From Parablautia intestinalis (GTDB lineage: Bacteria > Bacillota > Clostridia > Lachnospirales > Lachnospiraceae): a stretch of 33,662 nucleotides of DNA. Location of the stretch: positions 1 to 33,662 of the forward strand of contig RAYQ01000029.1 of assembly GCA_003612395.1 (NCBI GenBank), read 5' to 3'. The notes below the pieces were generated by a model that ran no database searches, was not told the origin of the DNA, and saw only the letters and a list, made by a program, of their open reading frames with translations. Below, in pieces: positions 25,870 through 32,033 of the stretch (positions are counted from its first letter, which is position 1; every line of letters starts with the position of its first letter). The position numbers and the translations under genes are program-made.

Positions 25870-25910
25870 GCCGCAAAATAGCCTACTATGGCGTAAAAAT
25901 AGGAGGAATT

Positions 25911-26351
25911 ATGAATACAGAGATTGTAAATCAGAATCAGAACACAGACCTGTCCGTAAATCAGGGAGCAGGGGAAAAGACTTTCACGCAGGATGATGTA
26001 AACCGTATCGTGCAGGAGCGGCTTGCGAAAGACCGGGAAAAGGCATCAAAGGAACTGGGTGAGAGGGAACAGGAACTTGCACAGCGTGAGTTCCGTTTAA
26101 ACAGCCGCCAGAAGCTGATTAACAAGGGATACCCGGAAACGCTTTTGGATGCGCTGAATTGCAGCAGTGAGGAAGCCTTTGACAAGGCTTTAGGCATCAT
26201 AGATGGCTTGATGGAGGAACGGCTGGCATCAAAGAAAGACGATGAAAAACAGGCACAGCTTGAAGCGCAGAGGGCAAAGCCGTTCACGGGTCCGCTGAAC
26301 CAGTTTCACAGGATTGGCGAAGACCCGATCAGAAAAGCCATGAAATTGTAA
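25911..26351 (+). CDS. Phage scaffolding protein (DUF4355-like)
   Basis: A 146-residue acidic, coiled-coil protein that directs capsid assembly. It has the hallmark order of this family: a polar N-terminus rich in Asn and Gln, FTQDDVNRIVQERLAKDREK (about 26-45), a long Glu/Arg-rich coiled coil and a short C-terminal tail with KPFTGP. The gene directly precedes the capsid gene, as in phages. AGGAGG lies before the ATG at 25911; an in-frame ATG at 25842 starts inside the terminator stem-loop and is rejected. Confidence 0.8.
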   Translation: MNTEIVNQNQNTDLSVNQGAGEKTFTQDDVNRIVQERLAKDREKASKELGEREQELAQREFRLNSRQKLINKGYPETLLDALNCSSEEAFDKALGIIDGLMEERLASKKDDEKQAQLEAQRAKPFTGPLNQFHRIGEDPIRKAMKL

Positions 26352-26367
26352 AGGAGAATAAAAATTT

Positions 26368-27249
26368 ATGGCTATCAATTTAGTTACAAAATTTCTTCCC
26401 TATGTGGATGAATTATTTACAACGGAGAGCAAAAAGTCACTTCTCACCAATCAGGACTTCGACTGGACAGGGGCACACACGGTCAAGGTGTATAAAATCG
26501 GCACCAGTGAAATGACCGATTACAACCGGAATCCTGTGTCGGGATTCACAGGGAGCAGATACGGCACTATCGAGGACTTGGACGCAACGACAGAGGAATT
26601 TACCCTTAAAAACGACCGTTCCTTTACGTTTGCCATTGACAAGCTGGATAATGACGAGACAGCGCAGCAGCTTGCGGCGGCATCCGCACTGGCAAGGCAG
26701 GTCAGGGAAAAAGTCATTCCGGAGGTGGACAGCTATACTTACGGCGTGATGTGTTCCGGCGCGGGGCATAAGCCGGATGCGGTCGTATTGGATGCGACAA
26801 ATATCTTTGATGAGATACTCAAAGCGAACAATGCGCTGGATAATGCGGAGGTGCCAGAGACAGGCCGTATTTTGGTAGTTACGCCGGATGTGTACACCAT
26901 TATGAAGCGCAGCAAGGATATAATCATGGAGACAGATATTGCGGAGGATATGCGTCTTAGAGGTGTCATTGCAATGATTGACGGGGCGAAAGTGGTTAAA
27001 GTGCCGGCGGTAAGGCTCCCGGAGAGTTTCGGGTTCATGCTGGCGCATCCGTGTGCGTGTGTGGCTCCGACAAAATTAGAGGATTACAAGATACATGAAG
27101 ACCCGCCGGGAATCAGCGGCTCCCTTGTGGAGGGGCGCATCTGCTATGATGCGTTTGTACTGGATAATAAAGTAAAAGCAATCTATTATCAGGAGCAGAC
27201 GGCAAAGGTGGCAACAAAAGCAAACAGCGGCACACAGGAAACGAAATAG
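26368..27249 (+). CDS. Phage major capsid protein
   Basis: A 293-residue capsid protein of the size and pattern seen in Firmicutes siphoviruses: short N-terminal arm (AINLVTKFLPYVDELFTTES), a DWTGAHTVKVYKI segment, an extended loop (about 45-85), a helical central region (ALARQVREKVIPEVDSYTYG) and a C-terminal beta-rich part ending with KVKAIYYQEQ. AAGGAG lies before the ATG and the gene follows the scaffold by 16 bases. No protease gene is present, so assembly would use the uncleaved protein. It could build a small capsid for the element or interfere with a helper phage; both are inferred. Confidence 0.82.
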   Translation: MAINLVTKFLPYVDELFTTESKKSLLTNQDFDWTGAHTVKVYKIGTSEMTDYNRNPVSGFTGSRYGTIEDLDATTEEFTLKNDRSFTFAIDKLDNDETAQQLAAASALARQVREKVIPEVDSYTYGVMCSGAGHKPDAVVLDATNIFDEILKANNALDNAEVPETGRILVVTPDVYTIMKRSKDIIMETDIAEDMRLRGVIAMIDGAKVVKVPAVRLPESFGFMLAHPCACVAPTKLEDYKIHEDPPGISGSLVEGRICYDAFVLDNKVKAIYYQEQTAKVATKANSGTQETK

Positions 27250-27257
27250 AAAGGCTC

Positions 27258-27289
27258 CCCCTGCTTCCATAAAGGCGGCAGGGGATTTC
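27258..27289 (+). terminator. Terminator after the capsid gene
   Basis: CCCCTGC (27258-27264) pairs with GCAGGGG (27278-27284), followed by ATTTCT. The T-run is weak, so partial read-through to the next genes is likely. Confidence 0.6.
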
Positions 27290-27307
27290 TGTATAGGGGT
27301 GATAGGG

Positions 27308-27643
27308 ATGCGCGACAGGTGTAATATGTATGGCGTGCCTAGCATGATTCGGAACTATGCCAGAAAGGGAATGACGGCAGGACGGGAAAAAGCTCTACGG
27401 GAAGAATGCAGGGCAGGAAATCACACGGAGCTAGTACAGGCGGCTGCACAATATGCGGCTCCGGACGTGGCGAAGTGGATTGTTGAATCCATAATGGAGG
27501 GGAAGTCGTTTGATAGGATGGCGGTCAAATGGGAACTTGGGGAAGCGGAAATAATGCCATGTTGTCGGAATAGCTTTTATTCATACCGGAAGCTAACGCT
27601 TGCCATACTGGACAGGATGATTCAGGGAAAGGAAACGGCATAA
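27308..27643 (+). CDS. Hypothetical protein, possibly a late-gene regulator
   Basis: A 111-residue basic helical protein, family not recognised. Length and the C-terminal segment (SFYSYRKLTLAILDRMIQGK) recall small phage sigma-like or RinA/ArpU-like regulators, but the likeness is only general. GGGG and AGGG lie before the ATG at 27308; a GTG at 27299 would add three residues. Next gene follows directly. Confidence 0.55.
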   Translation: MRDRCNMYGVPSMIRNYARKGMTAGREKALREECRAGNHTELVQAAAQYAAPDVAKWIVESIMEGKSFDRMAVKWELGEAEIMPCCRNSFYSYRKLTLAILDRMIQGKETA

Positions 27644-27644
27644 T

Positions 27645-28292
27645 ATGGGCGGTTATGGTTCCGGAGGTCATAATAAGACACACAGGCGGCTTGAAAATTT
27701 CCACAGGATTGACAGCTTTTCCTTTTATGATTACCTCATGGGGGATAAATACCTTTTCTGCAAGGAAACTGTGAAATATCCGCTTGTCCGGGGCGATATT
27801 GTCTATTATGTGGGAGAGAAAACGGCAGAAATCAGGGAGGGGGATTCTTATACAGATTTGATATTATCCAGAGTGCCAGGGATTGACGGAAAATCTGTAA
27901 GGATGTATTTCCATTGCCCGTATTGCGGGCGGCGTGTCAGATACCTTTACAGACGGCAGGAACGCTATATGTGCCGGAACTGTGCAAAGCTGAATTATGC
28001 GAGCCAGCAGAAAAGCGGAATGGATGAAATGCGGCTTAAGATGGAACGCATAGTAGAAAAGGAACTGGGTTATACATGGTGGTATAAGGATTATCCCAAT
28101 GCGTGCATAAGTGACTTGTGGCATATTCCAAAACCACGTTATATGCGGTGGGAGAAGTACGAAAGACTGTTAAAGGAGTTCCGGCAACTCCAAAAGGATT
28201 ATGAGCGTGCGTTTTGGATGGGGATGGCCAGATGCTCCATGCTCTCCGGTAAGGAAAAAGCGGGTATTATGAACCATCTTAACAGCTTGTGA
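27645..28292 (+). CDS. Zinc-ribbon protein of unknown function (MGGYGSG family)
   Basis: A 215-residue protein starting MGGYGSGGHN, an N-terminus typical of a widespread island/phage family of unknown role. A four-Cys zinc ribbon is clear: C91-x2-C94 (CPYCG) and C110-x2-C113 (CRNC). A basic C-terminal half follows. DNA or RNA binding is likely. It is the last gene before the right arm-type sites and attR, a place where satellites often carry cargo. Start one base after the preceding stop. Confidence 0.65.
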   Translation: MGGYGSGGHNKTHRRLENFHRIDSFSFYDYLMGDKYLFCKETVKYPLVRGDIVYYVGEKTAEIREGDSYTDLILSRVPGIDGKSVRMYFHCPYCGRRVRYLYRRQERYMCRNCAKLNYASQQKSGMDEMRLKMERIVEKELGYTWWYKDYPNACISDLWHIPKPRYMRWEKYERLLKEFRQLQKDYERAFWMGMARCSMLSGKEKAGIMNHLNSL

Positions 28293-28296
28293 GAGT

Positions 28297-28314
28297 GGTA
28301 CTAAAATGGTACTA
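28297..28314. repeat. Right arm-type integrase sites (GGTACTA x2)
   Basis: GGTACTA at 28297 and 28308, again 11 bp apart, matching the left pair at 19315-19332. It lies 113 bp inside attR. The stretch 28315-28415 shows no gene. Confidence 0.6.
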
Positions 28315-28415
28315 AAAAGTCATACAGACAGAAAAATCAGAGGAAATAAGAGCGGAAAAGCCTATAAAGTCAATGGAAAACATGGTAAAAATGAGAGCAA
28401 AAGCTATTAAGCGTT

Positions 28416-28441
28416 GGGTTGCAACCATCATCGAGTAATTA
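28416..28441 (+). other. Right attachment site (attR)
   Basis: Repeats 24 of 26 bases of the tuf 3' end (19231-19256), including ATCATCGAGTAATTA with the TAA stop codon. The two differing bases belong to the element's own copy of the core. Confidence 0.85.
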
Positions 28442-28461
28442 GTAAAAAGCTAGATTTTATG

Positions 28462-28492
28462 GGGCTTTCCGAGAAATCGGGAAGCCCTTTTT
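28462..28492 (+). terminator. Terminator next to attR (original tuf terminator or that of element 2)
   Basis: GGGCTTTCCGA (28462-28472) pairs with TCGGGAAGCCC (28477-28487), GAAA loop, then five T. It is 21 bases after the att core and is a strong intrinsic terminator. Confidence 0.85.
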
Positions 28493-28523
28493 GAAACTTT
28501 GCAACAGTGAAAATGTGCAAAGC

Positions 28524-28570
28524 GGTGCTAAAACGGTGCCATAAAAAGAACTCCGATGAAAATGGTGCCA
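28524..28570. repeat. Arm-like repeats of a second integrase (GGTGCTA, GGTGCCA x2)
   Basis: GGTGCTA at 28524 and GGTGCCA at 28535, with the same 11-bp spacing as the GGTACTA pairs, and a third GGTGCCA at 28564 in the loop of the next terminator. Layout core-terminator-arm pair equals that at 19242-19332. Confidence 0.5.
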
Positions 28571-28585
28571 AGTTTCATCGGAGTT
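28549..28585 (-). terminator. Terminator of the second repressor gene
   Basis: Perfect 13-bp stem AACTCCGATGAAA/TTTCATCGGAGTT (28549-28561, 28573-28585), with CTTTTTA following on the minus strand. A TGTATTTTTA on the plus side would make it work both ways. Confidence 0.8.
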
Positions 28586-28592
28586 TGTATTT

Positions 28593-29075
28593 TTACCAAC
28601 CTTTTATTTGCTTTACTTGTTCTGCCCGCTCTTTGTCTTTGTGATACTGTAATTTGAACTGTATCGTTTCCACTACTTCCTTTCTTGCTTCATCGTCTAA
28701 CTGATAAAATGAAGTCAACAGGTTATCCACATCGGGCATACTATTTTTTCCAAACAGATACATAAGCGGATATAGTGAATTTTTTAAATATACCTTTACC
28801 CGGTTTCCGTCAAGAGCCCCATTCAGTCCATCGGGGAGCGTGGGATATATTTCTTCTTCAGTAATAGTGCCGGAGAACGGACTGGCGGCGCATATCTCAT
28901 TCACATCAATTTCTAATTCATTTGCCAACCGTAAAGCAAAGTCAAATCGGATATTGGAATCCTTTTGAATAATAGAATATAGTGTTGTAGCACTAATTCC
29001 CGTAGCCTTTGCAATCTGACGGACATTTGTATTCTTACTATCAAGTATTTCTTTCAGCTTCTTTCCATCACCCAT
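28593..29075 (-). CDS. XRE-family repressor of the second element
   Basis: A 160-residue regulator with an N-terminal helix-turn-helix (VRQIAKATGISATTLYSIIQ, about 18-37) and a C-terminal helical part of unknown fold. It is divergent from the excisionase-integrase operon, with TACGAA operators between them, so it probably keeps that operon off. GAGG lies before the ATG (rc of cctcc at about 29081-29085). Its terminator is at 28549. It is not closely similar to the first element's repressor. Confidence 0.75.
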   Translation of the reverse strand: MGDGKKLKEILDSKNTNVRQIAKATGISATTLYSIIQKDSNIRFDFALRLANELEIDVNEICAASPFSGTITEEEIYPTLPDGLNGALDGNRVKVYLKNSLYPLMYLFGKNSMPDVDNLLTSFYQLDDEARKEVVETIQFKLQYHKDKERAEQVKQIKGW

Positions 29076-29106
29076 AGTGACCTCCTATTTTCATATGTTG
29101 AATAAT

Positions 29107-29263
29107 TACGAAAAACATAAATCTTATTAATTATCATACCACATATACGAAAAACATAAAAGAGAAAAATAGAAAAAATGTAAATACAAAGTTCGTAAAA
29201 ATATTTTTACGAAGTATTGACATCATATGTATAAGGTGATAATATGAATATACGAAATTCGTA
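29107..29263. promoter_or_regulatory. Operator and promoter region of the second element
   Basis: TACGAAAAACATAAA occurs at 29107 (14 of 15 bases in this copy before divergence) and 29146. A 22-bp perfect palindrome built on TTCGTAAAAAT is at 29192-29213, and TACGAAATTCGTA at 29251-29263. The rightward promoter TTGACA (29217-29222), 17-base spacer, TAATAT (29240-29245) lies between the two palindromes. The shared TACGAA half-site is the likely repressor target. The gap 29076-29321 holds no gene. Confidence 0.65.
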
Positions 29264-29321
29264 CACATATTAAATACAAATATTGTAATGAATTTCTAAA
29301 AGGGGAAAGGAGGACAAACGT

Positions 29322-29516
29322 GTGGCAAACTACCGTTATATGATGAGTGCGGAAGATATAGCCAAAGAGTTAAATTGTTCAAAATCTCATGCCTACAAGA
29401 TTGTAAAAGAACTGAACAGGGAACTTGCAGGACAGGGATATATTACAATGGCAGGACGTATTCCGAGGGCATTTTGGGCAAAGAAAATGTACGGTTATGA
29501 GTTATCAATAAGCTAA
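29322..29516 (+). CDS. Excisionase-like / helix-turn-helix protein
   Basis: A 64-residue protein with a MerR/excisionase-like winged helix: SAEDIAKELNCSKSHAYKIV, then KELNRELAGQGYITMAGRIP and a basic end. It starts with GTG at 29322, eight bases after GGAAAGGAGG. It lies 18 bases before the integrase gene, the usual place for a recombination-directionality factor. Related to the protein at 22028-22210 of the first element. Confidence 0.65.
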   Translation: MANYRYMMSAEDIAKELNCSKSHAYKIVKELNRELAGQGYITMAGRIPRAFWAKKMYGYELSIS

Positions 29517-29534
29517 GGGAAGGAGCGTGACAGT

Positions 29535-30611
29535 ATGGCTTATAAGGAGAAAGACACGAAAAAGTGGTCGGCGCAATGGTTTGAAACAACGGCAAAAGGA
29601 GAGAAGAAAAAGCGGAGAAAGAGGGGATTTGAAACAAAAAGAGAAGCGTTAGAGTATGAGCGGCAAAAGAAATTGAGCAGTAGCCGAAGCATGGATATGA
29701 AGTTGAGCGAATTTATGGAGATCTATTTTGAGGATAAGCAGAATGAGTTAAAAGACCGCACCATGAAGAATAAACGGTATATGATGGAGCAACACATTAT
29801 TCCGTATTTTGGCGAACAGATGTTAAGTGAGATTACCGCTTCACAAATTATACAGTGGCAGAACGAAATGCAGACAAAGGGATTTTCGGAAAGCTATTTG
29901 AGAATGATACAAAATCAGTTGACTTGTATATTTACTCATGCGTCACGCATTTATGATTTGCACACAAATCCGTGTAAGAAAGTGAAGCGCATGGGAAATT
30001 CCGATTCAAGAAGTTTGGACTTTTGGACAACAGAGGAATATCAGCGATTTATTCAGACGATTGAGCCGGGAACACGATATTATTTAATCTTTGAAATCCT
30101 CTTTTGGACGGGCTGTAGGATTGGCGAATTATTAGCTTTGACAAAAGGCGATATAAGTATTGAAAATAATCAAATCAGCATTACCAAAACTTATTATCGC
30201 ACTGGCAGGCAGGACGTTATTACAGAACCGAAAACAAAGCAGTCGGCAAGAACCATTGAAATCCCGGAGTTTTTGAAAAAGGAGATTAAAGACTTTGTTG
30301 ACGGTCACTATGGTATGCCGGACGATGAAAGACTTTTCCCAATCGTGCAGGAAGCGGTACAGCATAAGATGAAACGCCAAATAGCAAAAGCCGGAGTAAA
30401 GAATATTCGGGTACATGACCTTAGACATTCTCATGTGGCGTACTTAATCAATAAGGGTATAGAACCGCTTTTGATAAAAGAAAGGGTAGGACACAAGGAT
30501 ATTCGTATTACGCTGAATACTTACGGACACTTATATCCTAATCAGCAACGGAGAGTGGCAGATTTACTTGACAACGAAAAAGGAAATAGCCCCGACAGCG
30601 GCAACTGTTAG
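29535..30611 (+). CDS. int: Tyrosine integrase of the second element
   Basis: A 358-residue phage/Tn916-type integrase with arm-binding (about 1-45), SAM-like (about 55-150) and catalytic domains. Active-site residues are complete: R195 (TGCRIGE), K233 (EPKTKQSART), H294 and R297 (HDLRHSH), H320 (VGHKD) and Y330 (NTYGHLYP). It keeps the His that the first element's integrase has lost. GGAAGGAG precedes the ATG. Overall layout is like the first integrase (for example W-Q-N-E near 108-111 in both), which fits related att specificity. Confidence 0.93.
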   Translation: MAYKEKDTKKWSAQWFETTAKGEKKKRRKRGFETKREALEYERQKKLSSSRSMDMKLSEFMEIYFEDKQNELKDRTMKNKRYMMEQHIIPYFGEQMLSEITASQIIQWQNEMQTKGFSESYLRMIQNQLTCIFTHASRIYDLHTNPCKKVKRMGNSDSRSLDFWTTEEYQRFIQTIEPGTRYYLIFEILFWTGCRIGELLALTKGDISIENNQISITKTYYRTGRQDVITEPKTKQSARTIEIPEFLKKEIKDFVDGHYGMPDDERLFPIVQEAVQHKMKRQIAKAGVKNIRVHDLRHSHVAYLINKGIEPLLIKERVGHKDIRITLNTYGHLYPNQQRRVADLLDNEKGNSPDSGNC

Positions 30612-30621
30612 GGCTGTGATA

Positions 30622-30680
30622 ACTGGAAAACCTCTGTTATCAATATCCACAATATAAGTATAGCAGAGGTTTCTTCCAGT
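30622..30680 (+). other. Long hairpin between integrase and ATPase genes
   Basis: ACTGGAAAACCTCTG (30622-30636) pairs with CAGAGGTTTCTTCCAGT (30664-30680) apart from a two-base bulge, enclosing 27 bases. There is no T-run, so a regulatory or replication-origin role is as likely as termination. Confidence 0.5.
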
Positions 30681-30709
30681 GACAACGATTTTCAGAAATG
30701 GAGGGCATT

Positions 30710-31687
30710 ATGGAAGAAAGCAAAACAGAATTACAGTTGATAAAGTTGTCGGAGATACAGTCGCAGGAAGTTTCTTGGCTTTGGTTCCCGTTTATCCCTT
30801 ATGGCAAGCTGACTATTGTTCAAGGCGATCCGGGCGATGGAAAGACAACATTTGTATTGAACATAGCGGCGAAACTGTCAAAAGGAGAGGGATTAGACAG
30901 AGAAATGAAACTGACAGAGCCTTTGAATGTAATCTATCAGAGTGCAGAGGACGGTCTTGCCGATACAGTAAAGCCCCGGTTAGAACAGGCGGGGGCAGAC
31001 TGTGGGAAAATTTCGGTCATTGATGAAAAGATTAAATCACTTTCCATGATAGATGAACGGTTAGAGCAAGCTATTATCAAAACAGGCGCAAAGCTGTTGA
31101 TTTTAGACCCGATACAAGCCTATTTGGGCGGCGGTATGGATATGAACCGGGCAAACGAAGCAAGGGATATGACAAAGAAATTAGCGGCACTGGCAGAGAG
31201 ATACCAGTGTGCGATTGTCCTTGTCGGGCATATGAACAAGGCGGCAGGAAATAAAGCGGCATACCGGGGAATGGGTTCGATTGATTTCTTTGCAGTCGCT
31301 AGAAGCGTTCTTTTAGTCGGCAGGGTTGAGGGAGAAGAAAATATAAGGGCTGTGGTGCAGATTAAAAACAACCTTGCGGCGTTCGGACACCCAAAAGCAT
31401 TTGCATTGTCGGAGGACGGTTTTCAATGGCTCGGAGATTATGAGATTACTGCTGATGAAGTCTTAGGCGGCATTGCTCCCAAAGCAAATAAAATGGAACA
31501 AGCGAAACGGTTACTCCGGGAACTGGCAGAAACAAACAATGCCATGCAGAGCAATGAGATTTTCAGTCTTGCGGACGAACAGGGCATATCGAAGCGTACA
31601 TTGGAAAATGCAAAGAAAGAGTTAGGTGTCCGGGCAAAGCGGATAAACAGTACATGGTATTGGGAACTGGATAAAATCAGACAGTGA
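30710..31687 (+). CDS. RepA/DnaB-like AAA ATPase
   Basis: A 325-residue RecA-fold ATPase of the AAA_25 / RepA helicase type. Walker A is GDPGDGKTT (39-47), Walker B LLILDP (129-134), followed by GHMNK (173-177). A C-terminal winged-helix segment (about 262-310, IFSLADEQGISKRTLENAKK) probably binds DNA. It is likely a replicative helicase or regulator for the excised element. GGAGG at 30700-30704 favours the ATG at 30710; an in-frame ATG at 30698 overlaps that site. Confidence 0.8.
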   Translation: MEESKTELQLIKLSEIQSQEVSWLWFPFIPYGKLTIVQGDPGDGKTTFVLNIAAKLSKGEGLDREMKLTEPLNVIYQSAEDGLADTVKPRLEQAGADCGKISVIDEKIKSLSMIDERLEQAIIKTGAKLLILDPIQAYLGGGMDMNRANEARDMTKKLAALAERYQCAIVLVGHMNKAAGNKAAYRGMGSIDFFAVARSVLLVGRVEGEENIRAVVQIKNNLAAFGHPKAFALSEDGFQWLGDYEITADEVLGGIAPKANKMEQAKRLLRELAETNNAMQSNEIFSLADEQGISKRTLENAKKELGVRAKRINSTWYWELDKIRQ

Positions 31688-31700
31688 CGGAGAAAGGTAA

Positions 31701-31799
31701 CAGCGCAACAATGCAGGGTATTAGAATTTTGCAGTCTTGGAATTGCGTTCTTGAAGATTGCAAGGTTGCAAAAATTATAGACATTGCAATGTTGCGCTG
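31701..31799 (+). repeat. Large imperfect inverted repeat
   Basis: CAGCGCAACAATGCA (31701-31715) and TGCAATGTTGCGCTG (31785-31799) pair at 14 of 15 positions; inside, AATTTTGCA (31725) can pair with TGCAAAAATT (31767). A region of about 100 bases with repeated TTGCA words and no gene. Confidence 0.6.
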
Positions 31800-31830
31800 T
31801 TGGGGGAAAGCCGGAAAGCGGCGGTATCAA

Positions 31831-32002
31831 GGCGGCGAAAAGCCGCCCCGTCCGTTAGGACGGTATGCTGTCCAACGGACAGCTTGCCCCCGGCAGGGCG
31901 CAAAACCCGCTTGCGGGTTGTATTTTTGTTGGCGTAGCTGACAAAAGTGCTTTTGCGTTACTTTCGCAGAAAGTAACAAAGGCTATGCGCCGTATCCGGC
32001 GC
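31831..32002 (+). other. Hairpin series upstream of the relaxase (candidate oriT)
   Basis: Seven small hairpins in a row: GGCGGC/GCCGCC (31831-31847), CCGTCC/GGACGG (31848-31863), GCTGTCC/GGACAGC (31867-31883), AACCCGC/GCGGGTT (31904-31919, then TATTTTT, terminator-like), CAAAAG/CTTTTG (31942-31955), GTTACTTTC/GAAAGTAAC (31957-31977) and GCGCC/GGCGC (31987-32002). A Mob/Pre relaxase acts on an origin just upstream of its gene, so the nick site is probably here; the exact site is not known. The gap 31688-32033 has no convincing gene. Confidence 0.5.
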
Positions 32003-32033
32003 TCATTACCCGATAGGGAGAAAGGAAAATTTA

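Larger units (their letters stand above)
19257..28441. mobile_element. 9.2-kb capsid-encoding satellite-like element integrated in tuf
   Basis: The element is bounded by the 26-bp att repeats and begins with its integrase gene. Gene order is: integrase (-), type I toxin pair, repressor (-), then rightward Cro-like, excisionase-like, VirE-type primase, small genes, scaffold, major capsid, unknown and zinc-ribbon protein. Portal, large and small terminase, protease, connector, tail and lysis genes are absent. This fits a phage satellite or a remnant; conjugation genes are also absent. Confidence 0.75.

Noticed and set aside
25842-25910. Longer start for the scaffold protein
   Set aside because: It would begin inside the terminator hairpin; AGGAGG before 25911 marks the real start.
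19257-28441. Complete prophage or conjugative element
   Set aside because: No portal, terminase, tail, lysis, relaxase or type IV secretion genes between the att sites.
31684-31941. 85-residue reading frame between ATPase and relaxase genes
   Set aside because: It runs through a series of strong hairpins and lacks a ribosome binding site and a plausible protein composition.
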